A stretch of 64,000 nucleotides of DNA from Methanomassiliicoccales archaeon (GTDB taxonomy: Archaea; Thermoplasmatota; Thermoplasmata; Methanomassiliicoccales; JAAEEP01): the NCBI GenBank assembly GCA_013415695.1, contig JAAEEP010000003.1, positions 74,882-138,881 on the forward strand, in the 5' to 3' direction. A program made the translations under genes and the position numbers. The notes under the pieces were generated by a model, which was not told the DNA's origin, searched no databases, and saw nothing but the letters and a program-made list of their open reading frames with translations. Shown here piece by piece: positions 49,931 through 58,315 of this stretch (positions are counted from its first letter, which is position 1; the number at the start of each line of letters is the position of its first letter).

Positions 49931-52471
49931 ACGGGCGATAGAATCGGAGTCTTCATCTGTCACTGCGGCAACAACATCGCTGGTGAGGTGGACATTGATG
50001 CCCTTAGCAATGATGTTGCCCGGTGGGAGGACGTCTACGTGGACGACGAGCTCTTCCTGTGCTCCGAAAGTGGTCAGGAAAAGATAAGGAGATCCATTGA
50101 CGAGCAGGGGCTGGATAAGGTCGTGATAGCCGCTTGTAGCCCGGGTCACCATTACCATGTCTTCCGGGACTGCATAGGGGAAAGGATCAATCCCTTCCTG
50201 TGGGAGTTCGTCAACATCAGGGAGCAGTGCAGCTGGGTACACAAGGGGAAAGAGGCCACCGAAAAGGCACTGGCACTCATCAAGGGCGGTGTCGAGAAGA
50301 CCAGGCTCCTCGATCCCATTGGGACGGTCAAGGTTCCGGTGAGTAAGGACATCTTAGTAGTGGGAGGAGGTATCGCAGGAATCCAAGCCGCTATCGAGTT
50401 GGATTCCAAAGAACATAGAGTGTACCTGATAGAGAAGGAACCAAGCATCGGGGGGAACATGGTCAAGCTGGACAAGACCTTTCCCACCGAGGACTGCTCA
50501 ATGTGCACCATCTCCCCAAAGCTGAGCGATGTCGCAAGGAGAAAGAATGTCGAACTTCTCACCTACTCCGAGGTGGAAGAGGTCTCAGGGAGACCAGGTG
50601 AATATCACGTCAAAATAAGAAGGAAACCCAGATTCGTGGACGAAAAGAGGTGTACGGGCTGCGGTGCATGCGATCAGACCTCATATGAGAAGCTCGTCGT
50701 CCCTAATGGAATAGAGATAGTGGACAGGCTATCGATCGACCGGGAGTTGTGCACCAACTGCGGGGCTTGTGCCAAGATATGCGCGAAAGCTGGACATGAG
50801 GCGATGAAAAAGGGGGAGGATCTTCCATCCTATGATAGCAGCCATTGCGTGGGTTGCTTCAAATGCGTGGAGAAATGCCCCAAGGACGCTATCACCATCA
50901 TTAATGCCTGCCCGGTGAGGGTCAGCTCGGAGTTTGACCACGGCATCGGTTCCAGGGCAGCAATATATGTCCCATTCGCTCAAGCCCTCCCAGCCACCAG
51001 GACCAGGGATCCAGTCAATTGCCTCAGACTAAATGGCACCATGCCCGACTGCGTGGGGTGCGAGACCATCTGCCCGGCTGACGCCATAGTCCACGAGGAC
51101 GAGGAGTCCTTCGTGGAGGTCACGGTTGGAGCTATAATTGTGGCAACGGGATACGAGCTCAAGGACATGTCGGGAACGGAGTACAATCTCGCCCATCCTG
51201 ATGTCATAACAGGGCTGCAGCTTGAGCGCCTTCTGAACGCTTCCGGTCCGACTGGGGGAGAGCTCAGGAGACCGAGCAACGGACTGCTGCCGACGACGGT
51301 GACCTTCATACAGTGCGTTGGAAGCCGGGACCTGAGGTACAATCCCTACTGCTCTAAGATTTGCTGTATGTACGCCATTAAGCAGGCCCGTCTCATCAAG
51401 CAGAGATGGCCTCAGGTCGATGTGAACATATGCTACATGGATCTCAGGGCAGCGGGAAGGTGGTACGAGGAGTACTACAAGACGGTCAGAGAGATGGGCG
51501 TCACTTTCATACGCGGGAACGCGGCCGACGTCCTTGACAATGAGGAGAACAACATAGTCAGGGTGGAGGATACCCTCGACCTTGAAAGAAAGATCCAGCT
51601 GATCGAATCCGATCTGGTTGTGCTGAGCGTGTCCATGAATCCTTCGAAAGGGACATTGGACATCGCCAAGATCCTAGGTGCCAAGATGGGAGAGGACTCG
51701 TTCCTCAATCCGTTGCACCCCAAGATCGAGCCGGTAGACACCGTGCTTGACGGCATCTTCATAGCGGGGACATGCTCCGGTCCCAAGCCCATCCAGGAGT
51801 CCATTGCGGAAGCGAACGCCGTGGCCAGCAGGGCAAGCACATTCCTGCACAATGACGAGATGGAGGTGGACCTGACCACAGCCTGCATAGATCCTTTGGT
51901 GTGCATTGGCTGCGAAGTCTGCAAAGAAGGCTGCAACTACTCCGCTGTCATGAAAGAAGAGGATAAGTTCACTGTTGGTGAGATAAGCTGTAAATCATGT
52001 GGTAAATGCGTTTCCTCTTGCCCCAGCGGTGCCCTCCAGCTGAGGGGTTTGACCGATGACCAGATCGAGGCTCAGATCAAGGGAATTCTTGAACAGGCTC
52101 CAGGTTCCATCGTGGCGCTCTGCTGTCAGCACTGCAGCTACAACGCAGCCGATCTCGCTGGGCTGGCTAAGCGCAAGTACACTTCCAAGGTGAAGATCAT
52201 CAGGACACCTTGCACTGGCAGGATCTCCATGAATCATATTCTCACTGCCTTTGTCAACGGCGCTTCAGGGGTGATGGTGGCAGGCTGCATGGAGGATGAC
52301 TGTCATTACGTGGACGGTAACTACGCGGCAAAGGAGAAGGTCAAGAAGATCAGGGAGATGCTTGAGCTGATGGGCATCAGCGGTGAGAGGGTGGAGATGT
52401 TCAATATGTCTTCCTCGATGGGAGGAAGGTGGATCGAGTGTGTCAACGAGATGGAGGGGAGATGCCAATGA
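49931..52471 (+). CDS. hdrA: HdrA fused to an MvhD-like domain
   Basis: Flavin subunit of a heterodisulfide-reductase-type complex, about 846 aa. In order: an N-terminal cluster region (VFICHCG, ACSPGHH), an FAD domain (ILVVGGGIAGIQAA, EKEPSIGGNMVKLDKTFPTEDCSMC), several [4Fe-4S] motifs (CTGCGAC, CTNCGACAKIC, CVGCFKCVEKC, CIGCEVCKEGC, CKSCGKCVSSC), and a C-terminal MvhD-type [2Fe-2S] domain (ALCCQHCSYNAADLAG ... GCMEDDCHY). HdrA is the electron-bifurcating flavoprotein in methanogens. The conserved N-terminus begins upstream of the first standard start (GTG 49988) and has no ATG, GTG or TTG before it. The ACG at 49931 has GAGGGGG at suitable spacing and is the best guess. Confidence 0.9.
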   Translation, partial: TGDRIGVFICHCGNNIAGEVDIDALSNDVARWEDVYVDDELFLCSESGQEKIRRSIDEQGLDKVVIAACSPGHHYHVFRDCIGERINPFLWEFVNIREQCSWVHKGKEATEKALALIKGGVEKTRLLDPIGTVKVPVSKDILVVGGGIAGIQAAIELDSKEHRVYLIEKEPSIGGNMVKLDKTFPTEDCSMCTISPKLSDVARRKNVELLTYSEVEEVSGRPGEYHVKIRRKPRFVDEKRCTGCGACDQTSYEKLVVPNGIEIVDRLSIDRELCTNCGACAKICAKAGHEAMKKGEDLPSYDSSHCVGCFKCVEKCPKDAITIINACPVRVSSEFDHGIGSRAAIYVPFAQALPATRTRDPVNCLRLNGTMPDCVGCETICPADAIVHEDEESFVEVTVGAIIVATGYELKDMSGTEYNLAHPDVITGLQLERLLNASGPTGGELRRPSNGLLPTTVTFIQCVGSRDLRYNPYCSKICCMYAIKQARLIKQRWPQVDVNICYMDLRAAGRWYEEYYKTVREMGVTFIRGNAADVLDNEENNIVRVEDTLDLERKIQLIESDLVVLSVSMNPSKGTLDIAKILGAKMGEDSFLNPLHPKIEPVDTVLDGIFIAGTCSGPKPIQESIAEANAVASRASTFLHNDEMEVDLTTACIDPLVCIGCEVCKEGCNYSAVMKEEDKFTVGEISCKSCGKCVSSCPSGALQLRGLTDDQIEAQIKGILEQAPGSIVALCCQHCSYNAADLAGLAKRKYTSKVKIIRTPCTGRISMNHILTAFVNGASGVMVAGCMEDDCHYVDGNYAAKEKVKKIREMLELMGISGERVEMFNMSSSMGGRWIECVNEMEGRCQ

Positions 52472-54414
52472 AGAAGCGCATCGGCAACCAGGAGGCTGAT
52501 TGTACCTCGTGCCGACTATGCGAATCGAAATGCCCCACCGAGATCAAGCTCGATCGCTTGGTCAGGCTCAATAGATACATCGAGAAAAAGAGGGGTAGTC
52601 ATGGATCAATGTTCCTGACAATGGGGCTTCTCTCCAGCGACTCATCTTGGGAATACGATGAGGGTGAGACATCTGAAGAATCAGACATAGTCTACTTCCC
52701 CGGCTGCACGCCGTTGTACGATGTTGCGTTCAAGACGGTGGAGGAACAGCCCTACGGCAACTACTCTGCCATGGGAAGGGAGAGGAAGTACTCCCAGATC
52801 GGCCTTGCCGGTTTGAAGCTCCTGAACAAGATTGAGATCAGACCCAGAATGGTGACAGTCTGCTGTGGCCATGACCAGTACTACGCCGGTATGCTGGATG
52901 AGGTGGATGTCCAATCTTCCAGATTGAAGGAAGCAATTGGCAATGCAAAGATGATAGTCACACCATGCGCGGAATGCAGACACATGCTTGTCGATGTGCA
53001 TGGCCTCCCTGCAGTCCATATTTCAGAGTTACTGGCCGAGAGAGCTGATGACCTTCAACTCAAGAGAACAGGGTTGAAGGTCATGTACCACGATCCCTGT
53101 CGTCTGGGAAGGGTCTCCGGAATATATGATGATCCAAGGGATCTGATTTCCCTGGCGGCCGATCTCTCGGAGTTCAGCAGAAACCGGGAGGAAGCGGTGT
53201 GTTGCGGAGTCTCCAGTTGGATCAACTGCAATCGTGTCTCAAAGGAGCAGCGTGAGCGCAAGATAAAGGAATTTGAGGATTCCGGTGCAGATTATCTGGT
53301 TGTCTCCTGCCCGAAGTGCGCCATGCACCTCGACTGCCTCTACTTCGAGGAAGGCGAGGAAGGAAGGGAGAGGGATGACCCCAACATCATCGATTTCTCG
53401 GAGCTGTTGGCAATCTCCGCCGGGATCCACTCCATCGAGGAGATGGGAGAAGGTCATTTTCGAACAAGGAACAAACCAGAAGGGCCAATTGTGCTCGAGA
53501 AGGTCAACAAAGACCCGATCGACCACATCGACGACGAATTGACAAGCGATCTATTCAACTGTTCCACCTGTTTCCAGTGCGTGGAGGTCTGCGAGACCGG
53601 TCACCTCACCCCACATCTTATGGAAGAGCTCAGATCATTCTTCATCTCGAAGGAGATGAATCCAGAGAAACACAGGAAAATGCTATCCAGTATTGATTCC
53701 ACTGGCAACCCTTTCGGTGAAGAGGAAGGGTACTCTCAGGTCAAGGACGATGCGGAGTTCATCTACTTCCCTGGCTGCACCGGAGTCTACCGAATGAAGG
53801 GGATATTCGACGGTACAAAGAAGATTCTTGAGGAGATGGGAGTGAGTTATTCCATACCGGAAGGGTTGATTTGTTGTGGCTCACCACTCATGAGGGTGGG
53901 ATACGACGCCGAGGAAGTGAGGACCAGGAATACCGAATTGCTGGATCGGAAGGTGCTGGTATCATGCGCAGGTTGCTACGCTGCTCTCGCCAACGACTAC
54001 GAAGGGGTGGAAGTTGAGCACATTATCGAACTCCTTGCTAGAAAGGCGAAAGAGATGGCCCTCAAGCCTCTGAATATGAAGGTTGCCTATCACGATCCAT
54101 GCCATCTGGGAAGAGAGTTCGGCATCTACGATGAGCCTCGAGAGGTTATCAAAGCGATTCCCGGAGTGGAGCTCATCGAATTCTCCGAGAACAGGGAGAA
54201 CAGCAGATGCTGTGGAGGCGGAGGCGGACTAAGATCTTGGAATCCCGAGAAGGCCGCTGAGCTCGCCAGAGTAAGGATGAGTGAAGCGGAGGAGCAGGGC
54301 GTGGATGCAGTGGTCTCCGCCTGTCCGTTCTGCAAGCTCAATCTTCAGGCGGTGACGGATATCGAGGTTCTGGACATCACCGAGCTTCTGGTCAGGTCTC
54401 TTCAATCGGAGTAA
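52468..54414 (+). CDS. Tandemly duplicated HdrD-like protein (two [4Fe-4S]-CCG-CCG modules)
   Basis: A 648-aa protein built of two similar halves. Each has one [4Fe-4S] motif (C12-C22; C365-C375) and two CCG domains. These are C80, CC132-133, C167/C170; C211, CC245-246, C281/C284; C437, CC469-470, C500/C503; C545, CC581-582, C619/C622. All four retain the ligand pattern. Ordinary HdrD has one such half, with two [4Fe-4S] motifs. The ATG at 52468 overlaps the hdrA stop and is preceded by GGAGGGGAG. It is the last gene of the operon and a likely second disulfide- or thiol-handling site. Lactate or glycolate oxidase iron-sulfur subunits (GlcF/LldE) share this fold, so another role is possible. 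Confidence 0.86.
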   Translation: MKKRIGNQEADCTSCRLCESKCPTEIKLDRLVRLNRYIEKKRGSHGSMFLTMGLLSSDSSWEYDEGETSEESDIVYFPGCTPLYDVAFKTVEEQPYGNYSAMGRERKYSQIGLAGLKLLNKIEIRPRMVTVCCGHDQYYAGMLDEVDVQSSRLKEAIGNAKMIVTPCAECRHMLVDVHGLPAVHISELLAERADDLQLKRTGLKVMYHDPCRLGRVSGIYDDPRDLISLAADLSEFSRNREEAVCCGVSSWINCNRVSKEQRERKIKEFEDSGADYLVVSCPKCAMHLDCLYFEEGEEGRERDDPNIIDFSELLAISAGIHSIEEMGEGHFRTRNKPEGPIVLEKVNKDPIDHIDDELTSDLFNCSTCFQCVEVCETGHLTPHLMEELRSFFISKEMNPEKHRKMLSSIDSTGNPFGEEEGYSQVKDDAEFIYFPGCTGVYRMKGIFDGTKKILEEMGVSYSIPEGLICCGSPLMRVGYDAEEVRTRNTELLDRKVLVSCAGCYAALANDYEGVEVEHIIELLARKAKEMALKPLNMKVAYHDPCHLGREFGIYDEPREVIKAIPGVELIEFSENRENSRCCGGGGGLRSWNPEKAAELARVRMSEAEEQGVDAVVSACPFCKLNLQAVTDIEVLDITELLVRSLQSE

Positions 54415-54605
54415 TGAGTGGAATCGCATTCCATGTCGAAACTCCCGCTCTTGCGGAGAACTCCCAATAAGAAATCAAGCTTCTCGCTGTCGGCGGCGTA
54501 GATGAACCCTTTGATGGGCTCCTGGGTCTGGGATTTGACCTTCACGATCTGAATGACGCCGCCCTCGCTGTTAGCGTCCTTGATGAGCCTGACCTTGAGT
54601 GCCAT
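54402..54605 (-). CDS. Conserved small protein, unknown function
   Basis: A 67-aa protein with a beta-rich N-terminus (ALKVRLIKDANSEGGVIQIVKVKSQ) and a helical end (SEKLDFLLGVLRKSG). I recognise no family. The ATG at 54605 has GAGGTGAT at good spacing. The 3' end overlaps the convergent duplicated HdrD-like gene by 13 nt. A second small gene lies 4 nt upstream on the same strand, and the two probably form one transcript. Confidence 0.7.
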   Translation of the reverse strand: MALKVRLIKDANSEGGVIQIVKVKSQTQEPIKGFIYAADSEKLDFLLGVLRKSGSFDMECDSTHYSD

Positions 54606-54609
54606 ACCA

Positions 54610-54798
54610 TCACCTCGGCAGGACCATTACACTGGCCCCTCCTCTCTTGAGCGCGTCCAGGAAGAACTCCTTCTCGTTCTGATTGTCATATTCTATCATT
54701 CCCAAGCGGACCATGCATGTGATGGTCTTCCTCTCGAGGATCTCCATCACACCTGGAGATCCCTCGTCCTTCTCAATGAAGCGCACCATTAGGAACAT
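54610..54798 (-). CDS. Conserved small protein, unknown function
   Basis: About 62 aa with the outline of a compact alpha/beta domain: MVRFIEKDEGSPGVMEILERKTI, then MIEYDNQNEKEFFLDALKRGGASVMVLPR. Several in-frame ATGs (54810, 54798, 54789) could be the start; 54798 has GGGA at fair spacing. Only 4 nt separate it from the next small gene, implying coupling. Function unknown. Confidence 0.6.
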   Translation of the reverse strand: MFLMVRFIEKDEGSPGVMEILERKTITCMVRLGMIEYDNQNEKEFFLDALKRGGASVMVLPR

Positions 54799-54888
54799 GT
54801 GGATTCCCATCGAGCTTAATGCGGATTGCAATGATAATGTTAACTATGGTGAGTGGACGGGTGGGCGATAAATCATCCTCTCTCCCCT

Positions 54889-55701
54889 CTATATACATTC
54901 GAACCCGTCCAGGAATTCATTCAGGAGGTCTTCGAATAGATCCTCCTTATCGACCTGAAGATAGTGCCCGGCTCCATCCAGCACGGCGAAGGTCGCCCTC
55001 GGATAATTATCCAATATATCCCAGGCGTCCTTGAAACCTACCATGCGATCCTGCCTTCCGGTAAGGAATAGAACCGGCCCCTGAAATGGTTCTTCCAGTT
55101 CATCAACGTCGAACGAAAAAGAGTATGAGTCCCTCCTGAATTTCTGGATGAAATCACTCTGTGTTTCAAGTGCGGTCTTGATCTCCTTATTGTACCTCTC
55201 TATCACCCTATCTTTCACTTTCTGAGAGATAGTCGAGAGTACCTGCGAATCGTCTTCGAGCTCGTTGAAAGGCACGGGAGGAGAATCCAGCTCATCACTG
55301 GAAGGAAGGTTCCTGAGATCGTCCCGGGCTATGATGAGAGGACATATGAATGCCGCTCCGATGATCCTATCCGCCTGGTGCTTGACCAGGCCCCTTCCGA
55401 TGTAGCATCCGTAAGAATAGCCTATCAGAAGGTATCTATCTTCTGAGATTCTCATTTCGATGAAGCGCTCGATCACATCCAGCATGTCATCCGAATTGCG
55501 TACCCGGTCACCAGGGATGGAATTACCCATTCCTGGCATGTCGAGATATATGCGCCGGTACCCCGGTCTTCGACAAAATATCGGCTCCATGCATCCCTTC
55601 ATTACCTCCTTGTCAAGCGGAAATCCATGCAGCATGATGACTGGTATACCCTCTCCTACCTCCTCGAAATCTATCTCGGCCCCTTCAATAGTGATTCTCA
55701 T
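54889..55701 (-). CDS. Alpha/beta hydrolase fold protein
   Basis: A 270-aa hydrolase. It has the HGFPLD oxyanion loop, DMPGMGNS, the nucleophile elbow GYSYG, and an acid/histidine pair in TGRQDRMV and GAGHYLQVDKED. The cap region (about residues 130-190) is acidic. Substrate unknown. The ATG at 55701 (MRITIEGAEIDFEE) avoids overlap with the upstream GyrI-like gene and has GGGGATT upstream; the longer frame to 55761 is less likely. Confidence 0.88.
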   Translation of the reverse strand: MRITIEGAEIDFEEVGEGIPVIMLHGFPLDKEVMKGCMEPIFCRRPGYRRIYLDMPGMGNSIPGDRVRNSDDMLDVIERFIEMRISEDRYLLIGYSYGCYIGRGLVKHQADRIIGAAFICPLIIARDDLRNLPSSDELDSPPVPFNELEDDSQVLSTISQKVKDRVIERYNKEIKTALETQSDFIQKFRRDSYSFSFDVDELEEPFQGPVLFLTGRQDRMVGFKDAWDILDNYPRATFAVLDGAGHYLQVDKEDLFEDLLNEFLDGFECI

Positions 55702-55727
55702 GGACGAATCCCCTATGCGGTGAATGA

Positions 55728-56189
55728 TTATCTCACCAAAACGAATATCTCGGTCACCCATTTGGAAGGATCGGGTTCACTGTTGGGATCCGTGAGGTAA
55801 TACTCCCACATGGCTTCCTCGAGGTTGATATCCATTTCTTTGGCGTAGGCCATCATAGCGTTGTAGGTCTCTTCCAATCTATCATAGGGGCCAATGTGCA
55901 CCGCGCGAAGTGCATTTCCCGATGGGAGCTTGCCCGCTTGAACACGCCCCTCTCCTTCAATCGGTAACGAGACCGGCACACCGCACTCCATGTCGATCTT
56001 CTCTGGAGAGAACGAATGGTAGTATGCGAACGGAGGACCGACTAGCTGGATTCCATTCCTTCCAACGAAACCGAAAAGCTCCCCAAACAGCTCTCCCATC
56101 TTGGCTGGTATGGCTGAGACCTCAACGACTGCCCGAATCCCCATGTAATCCTGTTCCTTGATCGCCACAACTCCAATTTCTAGGCTCAT
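55728..56189 (-). CDS. GyrI-like small-molecule-binding protein
   Basis: A 153-aa protein of the GyrI-like/effector-binding (SOUL-fold) family. Segments include VVEVSAIPAKMGELFGELFGFV, GPPFAYYHSFSPEKIDMECGVPV, and the typical ending GPYDRLEETYNAMMAYAKEM ... EYYLTDP. It lacks the DNA-binding domain of the BmrR/AraC type proteins, so it is a stand-alone binder or enzyme. It is followed 26 nt later by the hydrolase on the same strand. Confidence 0.88.
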   Translation of the reverse strand: MSLEIGVVAIKEQDYMGIRAVVEVSAIPAKMGELFGELFGFVGRNGIQLVGPPFAYYHSFSPEKIDMECGVPVSLPIEGEGRVQAGKLPSGNALRAVHIGPYDRLEETYNAMMAYAKEMDINLEEAMWEYYLTDPNSEPDPSKWVTEIFVLVR

Positions 56190-56236
56190 CCAAAATAATA
56201 GGTTCTAGCTACTATAGAAGAACTGTGATAAGGAGT

Positions 56237-56359
56237 TCATTCCTCTTTTGTATCTTCAGCCTCCGAGGCCTTCTCCTCCTCACGGCGCTTCCGAGCATCA
56301 TCCTCGAGTTTCTTTGCCAACCGGTACTGCGCGAGGAGACCGTACTGCGCTCCGATCAT
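56237..56359 (-). CDS. Possible 40-aa charged small protein
   Basis: A short frame with MIGAQYGLLAQYRLAKKLEDD, then an Arg/Glu/Lys-rich tail. It has no ribosome binding site and I recognise no family. The amphipathic helix and charged composition look protein-like, but the length gives little power. It lies upstream of the GyrI-like gene on the same strand. Confidence 0.35.
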   Translation of the reverse strand: MIGAQYGLLAQYRLAKKLEDDARKRREEEKASEAEDTKEE

Positions 56360-56494
56360 ATTGATCGTTTTTCATTTCAGAGCTCCTGCGATTTGAATCT
56401 TCCCCTTATACAGGAGCAACGAGACCCTAGGATATAATTCAATACTGGACAATGCGTTCACATTTCTGTAATGCATTGTATATAAGTGATTTCC

Positions 56495-57373
56495 ATGACC
56501 TGGATCCTGCACATGAGTGACCTCCACATCGGCTACCCGGGTACCCTCGATCGTTTCAGGCGAATGGTGAGAGGGCTTTCCACCAATCCTCAACTTGAGC
56601 CAGAGAAGATCGTGGTTGTCATCACTGGTGACCTAGTCAATAAGGTCAGCGGTAGAAAGGACCTCAAGGTCGTCAGAGATGAGCTGAAAGCACTCACTTC
56701 ATCAGGATACCAAAGAATCCTGGTCGTACCGGGAAATCATGATTATGGAAGTGGAAGCAGGGGTAACAAGATCTACGTACCAATATTCAAGGAGGTCTTC
56801 TACGGTAAGAAAAGGACATACCCCATCCTGGATTTTGTTGATGATATAGCCTTCATCGGTCTCGACACCATGGCGGAGGAGCTCAATTGGTACGATCGCC
56901 TTTGGGCCGAAGGGGAAATCGGTACAAGTCAGTTGAAAAGACTCCGATCACTCCTTCAACTGGATGAGGTAAGGCAATGTGGCAGGAGGGTGATCTATCT
57001 GCATCACCATCCATTTGACTGGCAGCCACTACATCAGCTCAAGGATTCGATACAATTTGGCGAGATATTGGAGTCCACCATAGTGGAGGGCACATCCATC
57101 GACGCGATCCTTTATGGTCACCAACATCGTGGAAGATCCTCCAATGGACACTGGGGAATCAAGAGGTGCTATGATGCTGGAACAGCAACTCTAAAACCGA
57201 GGCAGAGGGTTCAGAAGATGCTGCCCTGGTTCTGGGAGGTTCGCAATTCCACCCGTCTTTTTGACCTGGAGAAGTCCGTCAGCGAGGATAGGTTGATCAC
57301 GATCCGTTCGGAAGCCACAAGTGAGTTACCATCTAGGGAGATGGAAGGGCAACAAGGATTCAAATCCGATTGA
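56495..57373 (+). CDS. Calcineurin-like metallophosphoesterase
   Basis: A 292-aa phosphoesterase. Metal-site motifs in order are SDLHIG near residue 7, GDLVN near 46, GNHDYG near 80, YLHHHPFDW near 166 and LYGHQHRG near 206. This is a full set for a dinuclear metallophosphatase (PDE or nuclease type); substrate unknown. A TATA element TATATAAG near 56477-56484 is close to the start, so ATG 56495 or even ATG 56513 could be used. The zinc-finger-like gene at 57391 follows it. Confidence 0.92.
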   Translation: MTWILHMSDLHIGYPGTLDRFRRMVRGLSTNPQLEPEKIVVVITGDLVNKVSGRKDLKVVRDELKALTSSGYQRILVVPGNHDYGSGSRGNKIYVPIFKEVFYGKKRTYPILDFVDDIAFIGLDTMAEELNWYDRLWAEGEIGTSQLKRLRSLLQLDEVRQCGRRVIYLHHHPFDWQPLHQLKDSIQFGEILESTIVEGTSIDAILYGHQHRGRSSNGHWGIKRCYDAGTATLKPRQRVQKMLPWFWEVRNSTRLFDLEKSVSEDRLITIRSEATSELPSREMEGQQGFKSD

Positions 57374-57390
57374 GGCGATTATCGATCACA

Positions 57391-57621
57391 ATGATCACCA
57401 TCAGGTGCGCGAAGTGCAAACGAAGGATTTTCCGTTATGCCAAGATGAAGAAAGTTAAGGTTCTTCACTGCTGGAAGGACAGGATAGAACGGGATGACAG
57501 CATCAGAGATGGTGAGAAGGTACTCTGCCATTGTGGCAACCAGATAGGGGTGGACGAAGGCAAATGGATTAAGATGAAACAGGGTTCATTCACCTACTCT
57601 GGCACGGTCATGAATCAGTAA
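57391..57621 (+). CDS. Small zinc-ribbon protein
   Basis: A 76-aa basic protein. CAKCKRRIFRYAK forms one CxxC and LCHCG gives a second Cys pair, the pattern of a short zinc ribbon. The rest is basic and has no recognised domain. The ATG at 57391 (MITIRCAKCK) is preferred, although a TTG at 57370 overlaps the preceding gene's stop as TTGA. Possibly nucleic acid binding. Confidence 0.7.
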   Translation: MITIRCAKCKRRIFRYAKMKKVKVLHCWKDRIERDDSIRDGEKVLCHCGNQIGVDEGKWIKMKQGSFTYSGTVMNQ

Positions 57622-57724
57622 GCAATGGCCCCTGTGACCCAAGAAAAGTCATTCGTTTTTCTAAAGAATCCTAGAATACGCGGTCGTTTGAACATTGAAT
57701 TCGACTCATGAAAGGGCTGGAGCC

Positions 57725-58054
57725 TCATTCCTCGAACTCTATGGTGTTCCTCTCCTGACTCATGGCCAGGTTCTTGGACCAGAGACCTGCTTCCATCCAA
57801 CCTGCCGAAAGAATCCCGTGAGGAACCAAGCAGGTTGCGCTCATCTGGGAGTTCCTCATTCTGTCAAAGATCCTGCTCGTGTACTTCTCGACAAGATCGT
57901 CCATGGTGATTCGATTCAAACCCTTCATAAAGGCCAGTACGTTCGGACAGTCCGACTCGACAACCAGGCTGAAGTTGTTCTTTCCAATGGTATCGACAAT
58001 AATGATGTGCTCCTTTCCACAAATGTTCATCTTGACCTTAACACGAGACACCAT
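57725..58054 (-). CDS. DUF6951-like conserved protein
   Basis: A 109-aa protein. Its pattern is an N-terminal beta hairpin with a cysteine (VKVKMNICGKEHIIIV), then LVVESDCPNVLAFMKGL, and a C-terminal block ATCLVPHGILSAGWMEAGL. This corresponds to the small archaeal DUF6951 family as I recall it, with three conserved cysteines. Function unknown. The ATG at 58054 has AGGTGA 4 nt upstream. It is the last gene of the permease-thioredoxin gene row on this strand. Confidence 0.82.
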   Translation of the reverse strand: MVSRVKVKMNICGKEHIIIVDTIGKNNFSLVVESDCPNVLAFMKGLNRITMDDLVEKYTSRIFDRMRNSQMSATCLVPHGILSAGWMEAGLWSKNLAMSQERNTIEFEE

Positions 58055-58075
58055 GTTATCACCTTCAGTGAGCTA

Positions 58076-58315
58076 TTATCTTAGTTCTCTCAGCATTTCA
58101 GTTATCTCATCGATGCTTGGAACCCGCCCCATTGCCTTTGGCTCCCCGTCGATGAAGAGGGCCGGAGTGATCATGACCCCCCTGTCGATGATTTCCTGAA
58201 TGTCCTGGACCTTGACCACTTGCGCCTCAATACCTGTCTCGAAGACAGCCTTATTCACATTCTTCTCCAGCCTCTTACACTTGGCGCATCCGGAGCCGAA
58301 CACCTCGATTCTCAT
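58076..58315 (-). CDS. Small thioredoxin-like protein (redox-active disulfide protein 2 type)
   Basis: A 79-aa minimal thioredoxin fold. The redox motif GSGCAKCKR puts the CxxC at residues 10 and 13. TPALFIDGEP supplies the cis-Pro. Such small proteins are commonly found beside ArsP-type permeases. It overlaps the upstream small gene by ATGA and belongs to its operon. A role in handling metal or metalloid thiol chemistry is plausible. Confidence 0.93.
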   Translation of the reverse strand: MRIEVFGSGCAKCKRLEKNVNKAVFETGIEAQVVKVQDIQEIIDRGVMITPALFIDGEPKAMGRVPSIDEITEMLRELR

